From: Methylobacterium aerolatum
GTDB taxonomy: Bacteria; Pseudomonadota; Alphaproteobacteria; Rhizobiales; Beijerinckiaceae
Length of the DNA stretch: 64,000 bases
Direction of reading: 5' to 3'
Assembly (NCBI RefSeq): GCF_022179085.1
Contig: NZ_BPQE01000031.1
Coordinates: 62,001-126,000 of the forward strand
Numbering within the stretch: the stretch's first letter is position 1; every line of letters begins with the position of its first letter. Under the pieces are notes generated by a model that saw only the letters and a list, made by a program, of their open reading frames with translations, was not told where the DNA came from and made no database searches. A program made the position numbers and the translations under genes. This document shows, one piece after another, positions 10,236 through 18,913 of the stretch.

Positions 10236-11489
10236 ATGACCATCGCCGTCGATGTCAAATCCCTCGCCGCGGGCAAGGCGGGCGTGCCGGGACCCGCACG
10301 TCCGGGCGAGCCGGCCCATGTGATCCGCGACGACGCGGAGGCGATCGCCGTCGCCACCGCCCTGGCTGCACGGTTCCGCGAGGGCGCGTCGCAGCGCGAC
10401 CGCGACCATGCCCGGCCGTTGCCGGAGGTCGATGCGTTCTCGCAGAGCGGGCTGTGGTCGATCAACGTCCCACGGTCCCATGGCGGGCCGGACGTGTCAT
10501 ACCGAACGCTGGCTCGGGTCATCGCCATCGTCTCGGCGGCGGACCCCTCCATCGGGCAGATCGCCCAGAATCACCTCGGCATCGTCGCCGCGATCCGGAC
10601 GGTGTCCGACGACGCGCAGCAGAAGCTGCTCTTCGGCGAGGTCCTGAGGGGGACGCGCTTCGGCAACGCCTTCTCGGAGCGCGGCACCAAGCGGGCGGCG
10701 GAGTTCGAAACCCGCTTCACCGACCGGGGCGACCACGTGGTGGTGCGCGGGCAGAAGTTCTATTCGACCGGCGCGCTGCTGGCCCACCTCGTCCCCATCG
10801 TCGCCCTCGATGAGCAGGGCCGCGCTTGGTACGCCATCGCTCCGCGCGATGCGCCGGGACTGACTGTGATCGACGACTGGTCGAGTTTCGGCCAGCGCGG
10901 CACGGCGAGCGGCACGGTGCTGATCGACGACGTGCGGGTGGAGAAGACCCACCTCGTCCCCGCCTGGAAGGGCTACGAGGGGCCGCGCACGGACGGGGCC
11001 GTGTTCCAGATCATCCAGGCGGCGATCGATGCCGGCATCGGCCGGGCGGCGCTCGACGACACCATCGCCTTCGTCCGCGAGAAGGCCCGGCCGTGGATCG
11101 ACAGTGGGCAGGAGCGCGCCTCCGACGACCCCTACACCATCCAGGCGATCGGCGACCTGACCATCCGCCAGCACGCCGCCGAGGCGCTGCTCGACCGTGC
11201 GGGCGACGCCCTCGATGCGGCCATCGCCGCGCCGGACCCGGAGAGCGTCGCCGCCGCACAACTCGCGGTGGCGGAGGCGAAGGTGCTCACGACGGAGATC
11301 GCGCTCGCGGCCTCGAACAAGCTGTTCGAACTTGCCGGCACCCGTTCGACCCTCGCGGCGGAGAATCTCGACCGCCACTGGCGCAACGCCCGGACCCATA
11401 CGCTGCACGATCCGGTGCGCTGGAAATACGCCATCGTGGGCAACCACGCCCTCAACGGTGTGAACCCGCCCTTCCACGCCTGGAGCTGA
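10236..11489 (+). CDS. sfnB: SfnB-family sulfur-acquisition acyl-CoA dehydrogenase-like flavoprotein
   Basis: SfnB belongs to the acyl-CoA-dehydrogenase fold group that includes DszC-like flavin monooxygenases, and is linked to sulfur acquisition beside sfnG. The exact substrate is unsettled. The 417-residue product shows the N-terminal helical domain, a central beta domain (RFGNAFSERGTKRAAEFETR around residue 148; KFYSTGALLAHLVPI) and a C-terminal four-helix region ending GNHALNGVNPPFHAWS. A GGAGAGAG site precedes ATG 10236. The 20-base spacing from sfnG indicates one transcript. Confidence 0.9.
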   Translation: MTIAVDVKSLAAGKAGVPGPARPGEPAHVIRDDAEAIAVATALAARFREGASQRDRDHARPLPEVDAFSQSGLWSINVPRSHGGPDVSYRTLARVIAIVSAADPSIGQIAQNHLGIVAAIRTVSDDAQQKLLFGEVLRGTRFGNAFSERGTKRAAEFETRFTDRGDHVVVRGQKFYSTGALLAHLVPIVALDEQGRAWYAIAPRDAPGLTVIDDWSSFGQRGTASGTVLIDDVRVEKTHLVPAWKGYEGPRTDGAVFQIIQAAIDAGIGRAALDDTIAFVREKARPWIDSGQERASDDPYTIQAIGDLTIRQHAAEALLDRAGDALDAAIAAPDPESVAAAQLAVAEAKVLTTEIALAASNKLFELAGTRSTLAAENLDRHWRNARTHTLHDPVRWKYAIVGNHALNGVNPPFHAWS

Positions 11490-11553
11490 GGTAGCCTTCG
11501 CCGTCCTCGCGGCGCAGCGCGCGCGGGGACGGCAAGGCAAGGCCGACGACCCG

Positions 11554-12447
11554 CTACAGGACCGGGAGCCCCCGTGCCTTGGCCTTGTCGCCCGGCTCGA
11601 CGTGGATGGTGACGACGGCGCCGGGGATGGTGGTCTCCAGCGCATCCTCCAGCCGGTCGCAGATGGCATGGGATTCGGCGACCGTCATCTCGCCGGGTAC
11701 GACGAGGTGGAAATCCACGAAGGTCGCCTGACCCGCTGAGCGGGTGCGCACGTCGTGCGCCTCCAGCGCGCCCTCGCCGTGTGTCGAGATCAGCGTCCGG
11801 ACCTGCCCGATCACTTCGGGCGAGGCCGCCCTGTCCATCAGGCCGTCCACCGATTCCCGCACCATCCGGTAGCCGGACCACAGGATGTTGAGCGCCACGA
11901 GGCCGGCGATGGCCGGATCGAGGACCGGGATACCGGTGAACCACACCGCGGCGACGCCGGAGAGGACGCCGATGGAGGTCAGCACGTCGGCGAAGACGTG
12001 CCGGGCGTCGGCGATCAGCGCCGGGGAGCGCCACTGGCGGCCCCACCGCATCAAAGCCCAGGCCCAGGCCGCGTTGATCATGCCGGCGGCGCCGTTGATG
12101 GCGATGCCGATGGCGGGGGCATCGAGGGGCCTCGGCTCTAGGAAGCCGTGGTAGGCCTCCCGCAGGATCATCAGCGAGGCGACGATGATGAGCGCCCCCT
12201 CGATCACCGCCGAGAAGAACTCGGCCTTGTGGTGGCCGTAAGGGTGGTCGTCGTCGGCGGGGCGGGCGGCGACGCCGAGGGCCACGAAGGCGCCCACGGC
12301 GGCGACCACGTTGATGATGCTCTCCAGCGCGTCCGAATAGAGCGCGAGGCTGCCGGTGAGCCACGCCGCATAGAATTTCAGCGCCGTGACGGCGAGGCCG
12401 ACGCCTGCGCTGAGCAGGGCGGCTTGCTGCGTGCGTTCCATGGCCAT
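11554..12447 (-). CDS. Cation diffusion facilitator family metal transporter
   Basis: CDF proteins export divalent metal ions by proton antiport across the inner membrane. The 297-residue protein has a membrane domain of about six helices over residues 10-200 and a soluble C-terminal domain, including the HDVRTRSAGQATFVDFHLVV block (about residues 235-256), that dimerises and senses metal. Metal-site motifs are YSDALESIINV in helix 2 and the loop HPYGHHKAEFFS. The metal cannot be read from these motifs alone. ATG 12447 is chosen; a second in-frame ATG lies two codons later. Confidence 0.92.
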   Translation of the reverse strand: MAMERTQQAALLSAGVGLAVTALKFYAAWLTGSLALYSDALESIINVVAAVGAFVALGVAARPADDDHPYGHHKAEFFSAVIEGALIIVASLMILREAYHGFLEPRPLDAPAIGIAINGAAGMINAAWAWALMRWGRQWRSPALIADARHVFADVLTSIGVLSGVAAVWFTGIPVLDPAIAGLVALNILWSGYRMVRESVDGLMDRAASPEVIGQVRTLISTHGEGALEAHDVRTRSAGQATFVDFHLVVPGEMTVAESHAICDRLEDALETTIPGAVVTIHVEPGDKAKARGLPVL

Positions 12448-12531
12448 GCCGGTGTGGGAAGACGAGGCGGGTCCTTACCCGACGGGTCCCCCGCAAGGCC
12501 ACGGCAAAGGTTCGAGGGCAGGGGATAAGGT

Positions 12532-12765
12532 TTAGCTCTGGCTTGGTTCGGGGGCGGAGGGGCCGCCGCGGCTCCGGGTCGCCTCGCGGGTGGCGCTCCG
12601 GTCGGCCTGCGCCCGTGCTTGCTGGGCCTTGCGCAGGTATCGCCGCCGCTGCCAGCCGAAGCGGGCCTCCGCCGCAAGGGTATCGAGCCGGGCTGCCTCG
12701 CGGATCCAGTAATCGATCAACTGGCTGTCGAGGGTCGGACGTGGCGGGGCGCTGGTTGTCTCCAC
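12532..12765 (-). CDS. Small conserved hypothetical protein
   Basis: A 77-residue, strongly basic, helical protein (TLDSQLIDYWIREAARLDTLAAE near the start, then RRRYLRKAQQARAQADR). It has no signal peptide or membrane span. The GTG start at 12765 is selected because AAGGAG lies 8-9 bases upstream, overlapping the stop of the preceding gene. The longer in-frame extension to 13029 would read through that gene in another frame and has shadow-like composition. It is translationally linked to the upstream 82-aa gene. Function unknown. Confidence 0.7.
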   Translation of the reverse strand: METTSAPPRPTLDSQLIDYWIREAARLDTLAAEARFGWQRRRYLRKAQQARAQADRSATREATRSRGGPSAPEPSQS

Positions 12766-12769
12766 GGCA

Positions 12770-13018
12770 CTACTCCTTCGGTGCGGGTGGTTCGCTCGTT
12801 TCCTCGACGGCCAGCGCCTCGGGATCGGCGGTGAAGCTGCCCAGTCCCGTATCCGGCACCGGCACGGTCGGGCTGCCGAAGGGCTGGCTGGGATAGGCTT
12901 CCAGGAACTTTTGCCGGGCCGTGTCCGGCCCGTCCGCCTTGAGGACGATCCGGTCGCGGCCCGGCAGGGGCCAGCGGGGATCGGCGGGATCGCGGGGGCG
13001 CAGGGCAAACCAAGGCAT
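12770..13018 (-). CDS. Small conserved hypothetical protein
   Basis: An 82-residue soluble protein beginning MPWFALRPRDPADPRWPLPG, with a RIVLKADGPDTARQKFLEAY block that looks like a folded alpha/beta unit and a Glu/Pro-rich tail. It is the first gene of a two-gene minus-strand unit; the next start codon lies 4 bases after its TAG. I do not recognise a family with a defined function. Confidence 0.7.
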   Translation of the reverse strand: MPWFALRPRDPADPRWPLPGRDRIVLKADGPDTARQKFLEAYPSQPFGSPTVPVPDTGLGSFTADPEALAVEETSEPPAPKE

Positions 13019-13184
13019 TGGCTAGGCAACTCTCCTCACGGCCGAGGCAGGCAAACGGCCTCGGCGCGGGGACAATTCCCCCGGCGCCGTTCGGTTCTCC
13101 CGGCTTGATCTCGCCCCCGCCGCGACCCACCTCACCCCCGCCGCAGCCCCCGGCGCGAGCGCGCGCCCCCAGCGAGGATCCGCG

Positions 13185-13889
13185 ATGATCGACCTGTACT
13201 ATTGGCCGACCCCGAACGGCCACAAGATCACGATGTTCCTGGAGGAGGCCGGTCTTCCCTACACCATCGTGCCGGTGAACATCGGCAAGGGCGAGCAATT
13301 CAACCCGGACTTCCTGAAGATCGCCCCGAACAACCGGATGCCGGCGATCGTCGATCACGAGCCGCAGGGCGGCGGGACGATGAGCCTGTTCGAGTCCGGC
13401 GCGATCCTCCTCTACCTCGCGGAGAAGACCGGACGCTTTCTGCCGAAGGAAATGTGCGGCCGCTACGAGACGCTGCAGTGGCTGTTCTGGCAGATGGGCG
13501 GGCTCGGGCCGATGCTCGGACAGAACCACCACTTCAGCCAGTACGCGCCGGTGAAGATCGACTACGCGATCAAGCGCTACGTCAACGAGACGAACCGGCT
13601 CTACGGTGTCCTCGACCGGCGGCTCGCCGACCGGGAGTTCTTGGCCGGTGCCGACTACACCATCGCCGACATGGCCTCCTACCCGTGGATCGTGCCGTGG
13701 GAGAAGCAGGGCCAGAACCTCGACGACCATCCGAACCTGAAGCGCTGGTTCCACGCCATCGCCGAGCGCCCCGGTACCAAGGCGGCCTACGCCCACGCGC
13801 CCAGGATCAACCCGGATTTCGGGAAGACGATGAGCGAGGACGCGAAGAAGATCATGTTCGGCCAGACCGCGACGAGCGGACGGGCCTGA
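13185..13889 (+). CDS. Glutathione S-transferase family protein (Ure2p/YfcG-like)
   Basis: Cytoplasmic GST-fold protein, likely a glutathione-dependent thiol or disulfide oxidoreductase; the substrate is not readable. The N-terminal thioredoxin-like domain starts IDLYYWPTPNGHKITMFLEE and has APNNRMPAIVDH plus the glutathione-binding LFESGAILLYLAEKTGR (about residues 67-83). The C-terminal helical domain has QWLFWQMGGLGPMLGQNHHF and YTIADMASYPWI, both typical of the YfcG/YghU/Ure2p group. 234 aa; ATG follows CGAGGATCCGCG. The next gene begins 5 bases after its stop. Confidence 0.92.
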   Translation: MIDLYYWPTPNGHKITMFLEEAGLPYTIVPVNIGKGEQFNPDFLKIAPNNRMPAIVDHEPQGGGTMSLFESGAILLYLAEKTGRFLPKEMCGRYETLQWLFWQMGGLGPMLGQNHHFSQYAPVKIDYAIKRYVNETNRLYGVLDRRLADREFLAGADYTIADMASYPWIVPWEKQGQNLDDHPNLKRWFHAIAERPGTKAAYAHAPRINPDFGKTMSEDAKKIMFGQTATSGRA

Positions 13890-13894
13890 CCGCC

Positions 13895-14275
13895 ATGGGG
13901 CGCGGGGCGGTGATCCTGGGGGCCTTGCTCGTCGGCGCGGCCCCGGCGCATGCCGCCTCCGCCAACACCCTCACGGAGCTGTGGCGGATCCTCGGGGACT
14001 GCGCGAAGCTCGGCGCCGTCCCCACCTCCGCCGCAGGGTCCGAGGTGACGGTGGTGTTCAGCCTGAAGCGCGACGGATCGCTCCTCGGTCAGCCCCGCAT
14101 CAGCCATTCCCGGCTCGTGGGCAACGCGGGCGACCAGCGCGATTTCATCGCCGGATCGCTCGCCGCCATCTCCCGCTGCCTGCCGATCCCCGTCACCGAT
14201 GGCCTCGGCGGCGCCATCGCCGGCCGGCCCCTGCGCCTGCGGCTCACCTCGCACAAGCCGGAGCGGGCGCTGTAG
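13895..14275 (+). CDS. Secreted hypothetical protein, TonB-C-terminus-like
   Basis: A 126-residue protein with a clear signal peptide (MGRGAVILGALLVGAAPAHA, then ASANTL). The mature part resembles the small beta-rich C-terminal domain of TonB/TolA proteins: EVTVVFSLKRDGSLLGQPRI followed by a helix with two Cys-containing segments (GDCAKLG, ISRCLPIPVTDG). It has no membrane anchor, so it is not an energy transducer itself. It is spaced 5 bases from the GST gene, suggesting a common transcript. Function unknown. Confidence 0.72.
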   Translation: MGRGAVILGALLVGAAPAHAASANTLTELWRILGDCAKLGAVPTSAAGSEVTVVFSLKRDGSLLGQPRISHSRLVGNAGDQRDFIAGSLAAISRCLPIPVTDGLGGAIAGRPLRLRLTSHKPERAL

Positions 14276-14494
14276 CGGCCTGGAGGCGTCTCGTCGGCAA
14301 CAGGCGACGCCCCGCCCCGCCATCGTTGCGCGCGATGCGGAGCGACCCGCGGCAGCGGAACTCCCGGAGGTGCGGCGGCTCGCCGGATCGCTCCACGCGC
14401 GAAGACCAAGGAGCGCAGCGATCCAAGCCGGACCGATCCGGCGCCGGGCCTCGCCCCGACGGCGAGGCGGCCGCCACAGCGATTCCGCGACGCC

Positions 14495-16771
14495 CTACCG
14501 GCACGGCTGTCCCGGATGGCAGTGGGGACGCCCGCCACCTCCACCGTGTTGCTGCGGCGGCGGAGCCATCCGCGGGGCGGGAGGCGAGGCGTGGGGCTGG
14601 CCCATCCCGCCCCCCATCATCGGGCGTCCCGGGAAAGCCTGGGCGTGCGGCTGCGGCCGCGGGGCCTGCTGCATCATCTGCTGGCGCTGCATCATCATCT
14701 GCTGCTGGCGCTGGCCGGCCATCTGCTGGGCGCGTTGGGCCTGCATGGCCTGGGCCGCCTGCCGCTGCTGCGCCGCCGCGTTCGCCTGCTGGCGGGCGGC
14801 GAAGGCCTGCTGCGCGGCCGCCCGCTGCGCCATCGCATTTTGCCGCTGTTGCATGACGGCGGCGTTGGGTGGCGCGGGCCGGGGTGCGGCGGCGGGCCCA
14901 GCCATGGCCGGGGCCTGCCGGCCGCCCGGCTGTCCATTCGGTATCGCGCGCCCGGCGAAGGGTTGCCGTGCGCCGACGGGGGGCGTGCCGCCAGGCTGGC
15001 CGGGAACGGGGGCCGCCGCGTTCGGCCTCGCCGCGAGGGCCCGCGGCGCCGCGAAGGGCGCCTGCGCCCCCTGCGGCAGGGGCGCGGCGCGGCCGGGCGG
15101 CAGAGCCTGACCGGCCTGTCCCGGCTGTCCCGGCATGGCCCGCAACGATTGGACCGGCGCCGCGCTTGCGGGCAGCGGGGCGGCGGCGAGGGGAGCGCGG
15201 CCCGGCATTGCGGCACCCGGCGCCGCCACGGCGGGCTGGGGCAGTCCCGCCGGTACGGCCACGCGGGACACCGCCGCGCCGAGGGCCGCACCCGCGACGG
15301 CGCCGCCGATCCCCGCCGCCGCCGGAGCGGCCACGGCCTGCCGGTTGATCTGCTCGATCACCGTGGTGTTGTGGATGTTCTGGAAGACGACGTTGTTCGG
15401 AGGCGGCGCGACGTAGGCCGGCGCCGAGACGTAGGCCGGCACCGCGACGAGGGGCGGCGACGGCAGCACGTAGACACCGTAGACCGGCGGCGGCGGCGCG
15501 AGCGCCACGAGGTAGGCCGGCTGCGGCGGCAGGAAGAAGACCGGCGGCGGCGGAGGCGGCGGCAGGGCGTAGACCGGATCGTCGAGATACAGGTATGGCC
15601 GCTCGACGTAGACGATCTCCTCCGGCGGCGGGGGCGGCACGTCGTAGACGAGGGCCGTGTAGCGCGGCGGCGGATCGTAGGCGGCGGCGAGCGACGCGAG
15701 GCGGCGGCGCGCATCCCAGGCATGGGGGCCGCGGGGATAGCGCGAAAGGTACGACCAGTAGGCGTCCGGCGTTCCCACGAGCCATGTCCGGCGCCAGACC
15801 AGCGCCTCGCGCCGGGCCGCGATCAGGGCCCGCACCCGCCGCGCCAGGGCGTCGTTCGGATAGGTGGCGACGAAGTCCTGGTAATGGTTGAGGTCGTCGC
15901 GCTCCAGGCAGACGGCGTAGGCGTCGCGGGCGCCGAGGTCGCGCAGCGGGCGGTCGCGCAGGGAGGCGACCTTGTCCGGCTCGCCCGCCGGGGGCGCGTC
16001 GGCCGCGCGTTCGAGGAACACCACGGAGTCGCCGGACCGGTCGGAATCCCACGGCACCTCGGCGCCCTTGGTCGCCTCATCGACGCGCAGGCGAACGCGG
16101 TCGAACAGCGGGCCGGGCTTGAGGCCGCCCTCGCGGATCATCTCCACCAGCGCCTGCGCATAGGCGCCGTACGGGCCCTTTTCCTCCGGGCCGACGGTGC
16201 CGGGCGCCGCGTTGAACGCGATGAGGCTGCCGGGCTCCGCCTCGGTCAGGGCGAGGCCGCCCGCCAGGGGCTTGTCGGGCACGGTGAAGGGCGCCTGCCG
16301 CGCGCCGTCGAGGACGATGAAGCGCGCCTTCAGCGGAAGCGCGGCGAGGCTCTTGGCGTAGTCCGAGAGGCGGGCGGCGCGCAGGCCGATATCGGCCGCC
16401 GTCGAGACCCGCAGGTCGATCGGCGCGAAGTAGTTTTCGCCCTCGAGTTGCAGGCCGTAGCCCGACAGATAGAGGAAAGCGACGGTGTCCGGCCCGGAGG
16501 CGGCCGCCTTGTCCACGAAGTCGCGCAGCGCCTTGCGCAGGGCGTCCTCCCCGAGGTCGCGCGCGCCGATCACATCGAACCCGGCCGCCTGAAGGGTCTG
16601 GGCGACGAGCCCGGCATCGTTCGCGGGCGTGGCCAGGGGGCCGGCGGTGTAGGCGGCGTTGCCGACCACGAGGGCGATCCGCTTCTCGGCGGCCTCGGCC
16701 CGCGCGCACAGTGCGAAAGCCGCGAGGGTCAGGGCGCAGGCGATCGTCCGGAAGGCACTGTGAAAACGCAT
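14495..16771 (-). CDS. Caspase-fold (peptidase C14) protein lacking both catalytic residues
   Basis: A 758-residue exported protein: signal peptide MRFHSAFRTIACALTLAAFA..., then a caspase-like p20 domain (about residues 30-235) opening KRIALVVGNAAYTAGPLATP. In active members the catalytic His lies in a Y-S-G-H-G motif; here it reads LYLSGYGLQ (Tyr for His, residue about 104). The catalytic Cys motif D-A-C-R is replaced by LDGARQAPF. It is therefore probably a non-proteolytic binding or scaffold protein. A linker rich in Pro/Tyr (about 365-460) and a Gln/Ala/Met-rich tail ending GRPHCHPGQPCR follow. A large open frame on the other strand is a composition artefact. Confidence 0.85.
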   Translation of the reverse strand: MRFHSAFRTIACALTLAAFALCARAEAAEKRIALVVGNAAYTAGPLATPANDAGLVAQTLQAAGFDVIGARDLGEDALRKALRDFVDKAAASGPDTVAFLYLSGYGLQLEGENYFAPIDLRVSTAADIGLRAARLSDYAKSLAALPLKARFIVLDGARQAPFTVPDKPLAGGLALTEAEPGSLIAFNAAPGTVGPEEKGPYGAYAQALVEMIREGGLKPGPLFDRVRLRVDEATKGAEVPWDSDRSGDSVVFLERAADAPPAGEPDKVASLRDRPLRDLGARDAYAVCLERDDLNHYQDFVATYPNDALARRVRALIAARREALVWRRTWLVGTPDAYWSYLSRYPRGPHAWDARRRLASLAAAYDPPPRYTALVYDVPPPPPEEIVYVERPYLYLDDPVYALPPPPPPPVFFLPPQPAYLVALAPPPPVYGVYVLPSPPLVAVPAYVSAPAYVAPPPNNVVFQNIHNTTVIEQINRQAVAAPAAAGIGGAVAGAALGAAVSRVAVPAGLPQPAVAAPGAAMPGRAPLAAAPLPASAAPVQSLRAMPGQPGQAGQALPPGRAAPLPQGAQAPFAAPRALAARPNAAAPVPGQPGGTPPVGARQPFAGRAIPNGQPGGRQAPAMAGPAAAPRPAPPNAAVMQQRQNAMAQRAAAQQAFAARQQANAAAQQRQAAQAMQAQRAQQMAGQRQQQMMMQRQQMMQQAPRPQPHAQAFPGRPMMGGGMGQPHASPPAPRMAPPPQQHGGGGGRPHCHPGQPCR

Positions 16772-17062
16772 CGGCGGTGTCCCTCGCCGGGTTCGACCGC
16801 CGGGAGACGGTCGAGCCCGGATTCGAAAGATGCCGCTTGAATGTCCAAATACGGCATCCGCGCGGCCATCGATGGGACCATGCGGATGCTGCTCCGCCGC
16901 TTGGCTGAACGAGCCCGTTAGCGTGCGTTCATCTCGCCGAGCCGGCGAGCTCTCTTTTGGTGAAAAACAAGAGCGTCGTCGTCCCGGTTCGGGCTGCGCG
17001 AAGACAGGATTGATCGCGCGGGGGACCGACGCTGTACTCGCGACAATGTGAGACGCCGGGCG

Positions 17063-17515
17063 CTACTTGGCCGCCTCCTTGCGGACGTAGCGCCCCTTGA
17101 ACGGCTCGCTCTGGTTCGCCGTGCTGGTGCAGGCATACTCGTCCTGGCCGGGAGCCTTGCTGCGCAGGCGCAAAGTTCCCTGGCCCTTCTGCTTCACGAG
17201 GTAGCCCTCCTCGCTCATCACGTGGACGAGGTCGCCGTCGGCATGTTCCACGAGGCCGTTGGAGAACTGGCCGGGAATCGTGAGCGTCACCGGGCGGTCC
17301 GCCTCGCTCACGATGTGGAGCACGATATCGGCGTTGGCAGGCACGAGCAGCTCCGCCGGAGCGCAGACCGGCTTGCCGTTGTCCATCGTAATGGTGAGTT
17401 CGATGGGCGGCACGGCGTCGGTCGAGGGCGGACCGGGTGGCTTGGCCGTCGCCGGGCCTGAGGCGGCGAGCGCGAGGGCCAGTCCGGCCACGGTCGTCGT
17501 CCACGTCTGTCGCAT
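17063..17515 (-). CDS. Secreted hypothetical protein, possible cupredoxin-like fold
   Basis: A 150-residue protein with signal peptide MRQTWTTTVAGLALALAASGPATA, starting at ATG 17515 after GAGAGAG. The mature part is beta-rich (IELTITMDNGKPVCAPAELL, ADIVLHIVSEADRPVTLTIP, DEYACTSTANQSEPFKGRYV). The layout recalls small periplasmic cupredoxin-like domains, but no complete Cys/His/Met copper site is visible. The two Cys may form a disulfide. The frame stays open upstream to 17608, but those residues do not look like an export signal. Confidence 0.7.
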   Translation of the reverse strand: MRQTWTTTVAGLALALAASGPATAKPPGPPSTDAVPPIELTITMDNGKPVCAPAELLVPANADIVLHIVSEADRPVTLTIPGQFSNGLVEHADGDLVHVMSEEGYLVKQKGQGTLRLRSKAPGQDEYACTSTANQSEPFKGRYVRKEAAK

Positions 17516-17621
17516 TGCGTCCGCTCTCTCTCGCCCATCGGCAGTCGCGGGGTAAGACAGGCCGGCGGGTCGGGTTCCTGTGCGCGGCAACTCGCCCTCC
17601 CCTTCCACGAGAGGCGGCGCC

Positions 17622-18233
17622 TTACGAGGCCGGTGGCGTCAGCCGGACGGCCACTTCGTTCCGCCGCAGGAACGGGATCGCGAAGGGCGGGTCGTAACCC
17701 ATGAAGAAGGGCGGGCCGTCGTTCGCCCTTCCGGCGGCCTTCAGCGATGCCATGAGGCGCGCCTCCTCCTCCCGCCTGACGTCTGGGGTCATGCGGCCGG
17801 AAAAGCGCAGGGCGGCGATGTGTTCGGGCGGAATGGAGACCACGCGGACGCCGGGCTCGGTCGGCTCCGGTGCGCCGGCTCGCGCCACCTCCTTCGGCAG
17901 GAAGAAGCGCATGGTGCCGCCCTCGCCCTGCTCCACGGGCACGGTCATGGCGATGCGCCGCCCGCCGGCCTCGACGGGGGCGGTCATGGCGATACGGCCG
18001 CCGGTGCGGTTCGCGCCGGTGATGTACCGGAAGAGCCGACCAAAGGCTTCGCCGTCGCCCTGCCCGCGCGCTTCCGTCTCGACCGCCACGCGTCCCTCAT
18101 AGGCGCGGATCTCGACGCCGGAATCGAGGCGCTGCACGACGGCGTAGGGCGGTTGCTCGTAGAGCGTGCGGACGCCGAACACGCCGAGCACGGATTCGAG
18201 CACCGTGACGAGATAATACACGATCGCACCCAT
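17622..18233 (-). CDS. SOUL family heme-binding protein
   Basis: SOUL/HBP proteins bind heme or tetrapyrroles; the bacterial role is not settled. The 203-residue protein has an N-terminal hydrophobic segment (MGAIVYYLVTVLESVLGVFG). The SOUL domain then shows EIRAYEGRVAVETEARG, the conserved NRTGGRIAMTAPVEAGG (about residues 75-91), IAMTVPVEQ, MRFFLPKE and the terminal GYDPPFAIPFLRRNEVAVRL. ATG 18233 is preferred because the upstream in-frame extension is encoded by a heptamer tandem repeat. That repeat lies 40-80 bases ahead of the start. Confidence 0.9.
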   Translation of the reverse strand: MGAIVYYLVTVLESVLGVFGVRTLYEQPPYAVVQRLDSGVEIRAYEGRVAVETEARGQGDGEAFGRLFRYITGANRTGGRIAMTAPVEAGGRRIAMTVPVEQGEGGTMRFFLPKEVARAGAPEPTEPGVRVVSIPPEHIAALRFSGRMTPDVRREEEARLMASLKAAGRANDGPPFFMGYDPPFAIPFLRRNEVAVRLTPPAS

Positions 18234-18272
18234 GAGCGCGGGATCCTCCTTCGACCGGACGAGATATAGGGC

Positions 18273-18313
18273 TCCGCCCTCCGCCCTCCGCCCTCCGCCC
18301 TCCGCCCTCCGCC
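18273..18313. repeat. Heptamer tandem repeat TCCGCCC x5 upstream of the SOUL gene
   Basis: Five perfect copies of TCCGCCC (GGGCGGA on the coding strand of the SOUL gene) plus a 6-base partial copy. The array lies 40-80 bases upstream of the SOUL start codon, where it could alter promoter spacing if copy number slips. Confidence 0.85.
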
Positions 18314-18508
18314 GAATCATTGCGATCGAGCGTGGCTGTACTGTCCCATTGTGGGACGGACGCCGGGGATAGCTCTGTTCCCTACCCTGACAAACGATGA
18401 ATCGCCGGAGGCTTTACGGTCCAATTCGGAGCAATTCGGCACGAATGGGTAACCGGCGGTGTGAAATCTCACCGGTCCGCATATTGCCCCGGTTGCCCCG
18501 TGCCTCCA

Positions 18509-18527
18509 TCTGTTGTTTCTCAACAGA
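18509..18527 (+). promoter_or_regulatory. Inverted repeat TCTGTTG-N5-CAACAGA
   Basis: A perfect 7-bp inverted repeat with a 5-base spacer, 31 bases before the start of the 85-aa gene at 18558. It has the form of a repressor or activator operator; no binding protein is identified. Confidence 0.3.
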
Positions 18528-18557
18528 ACAGGCGCGGTCCATCGATCGGGTCAGAAG

Positions 18558-18815
18558 ATGTCGTCCCTCGATTTTTCAGCAGAGGCCATCGTCGATAGCT
18601 TCGCCAACCGGCGAGCCATCGCACTGGCGAACATTCGTCACTTTCGGCGGCTGGCGCAGGCTGCCCGGCTCGACGGGTTGCCGAAGGCCGACCTGCGCGC
18701 CGCCAACGCCAAGCGCGCCGCCCGCATCGTTCTGGCCGCCGCGAAGGCCGAATCGAAGCGGTATCGGCCGGTCCGCGACGTTCTGTTGGGCAACGCCGAA
18801 CCGTTGAGCGTCTAA
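18558..18815 (+). CDS. Small helical hypothetical protein
   Basis: An 85-residue, Ala/Arg-rich protein predicted to be almost wholly helical (SLDFSAEAIVDSFANRRAIA, LANIRHFRRLAQAARLDGLP, AKRAARIVLAAAKAESKRYR). No membrane span or known motif is seen. ATG 18558 is chosen over the in-frame codon at 18513 because the upstream part reads into the inverted repeat. It converges on the wHTH gene at 18914. Function unknown. Confidence 0.55.
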   Translation: MSSLDFSAEAIVDSFANRRAIALANIRHFRRLAQAARLDGLPKADLRAANAKRAARIVLAAAKAESKRYRPVRDVLLGNAEPLSV

Positions 18816-18913
18816 CGCCGATCCTGTCCAGTACGGATCGTTGCGCTGACCCGTCGTCAGCTTGCCTGCGCTCGCGATGACGGCAGCGGCGACGCCCTCT
18901 GCGGACGGTTGCC

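Larger units (their letters stand above)
18234..18557. other. 324-base gap between SOUL gene and small plus-strand gene
   Basis: Divergent promoter region. It holds the heptamer array (18273-18313) and a 7-bp inverted repeat (18509-18527). No convincing gene is seen. Confidence 0.6.

Noticed and set aside
14516-16840. 774-codon plus-strand frame opposite the caspase-fold gene
   Set aside because: Arg/Gly/His-rich composition and no ribosome site; the minus-strand gene has a signal peptide and recognisable domain.
18273-18313. Possible CRISPR-like array
   Set aside because: Contiguous 7-base tandem repeats without spacers; a simple microsatellite-type array.
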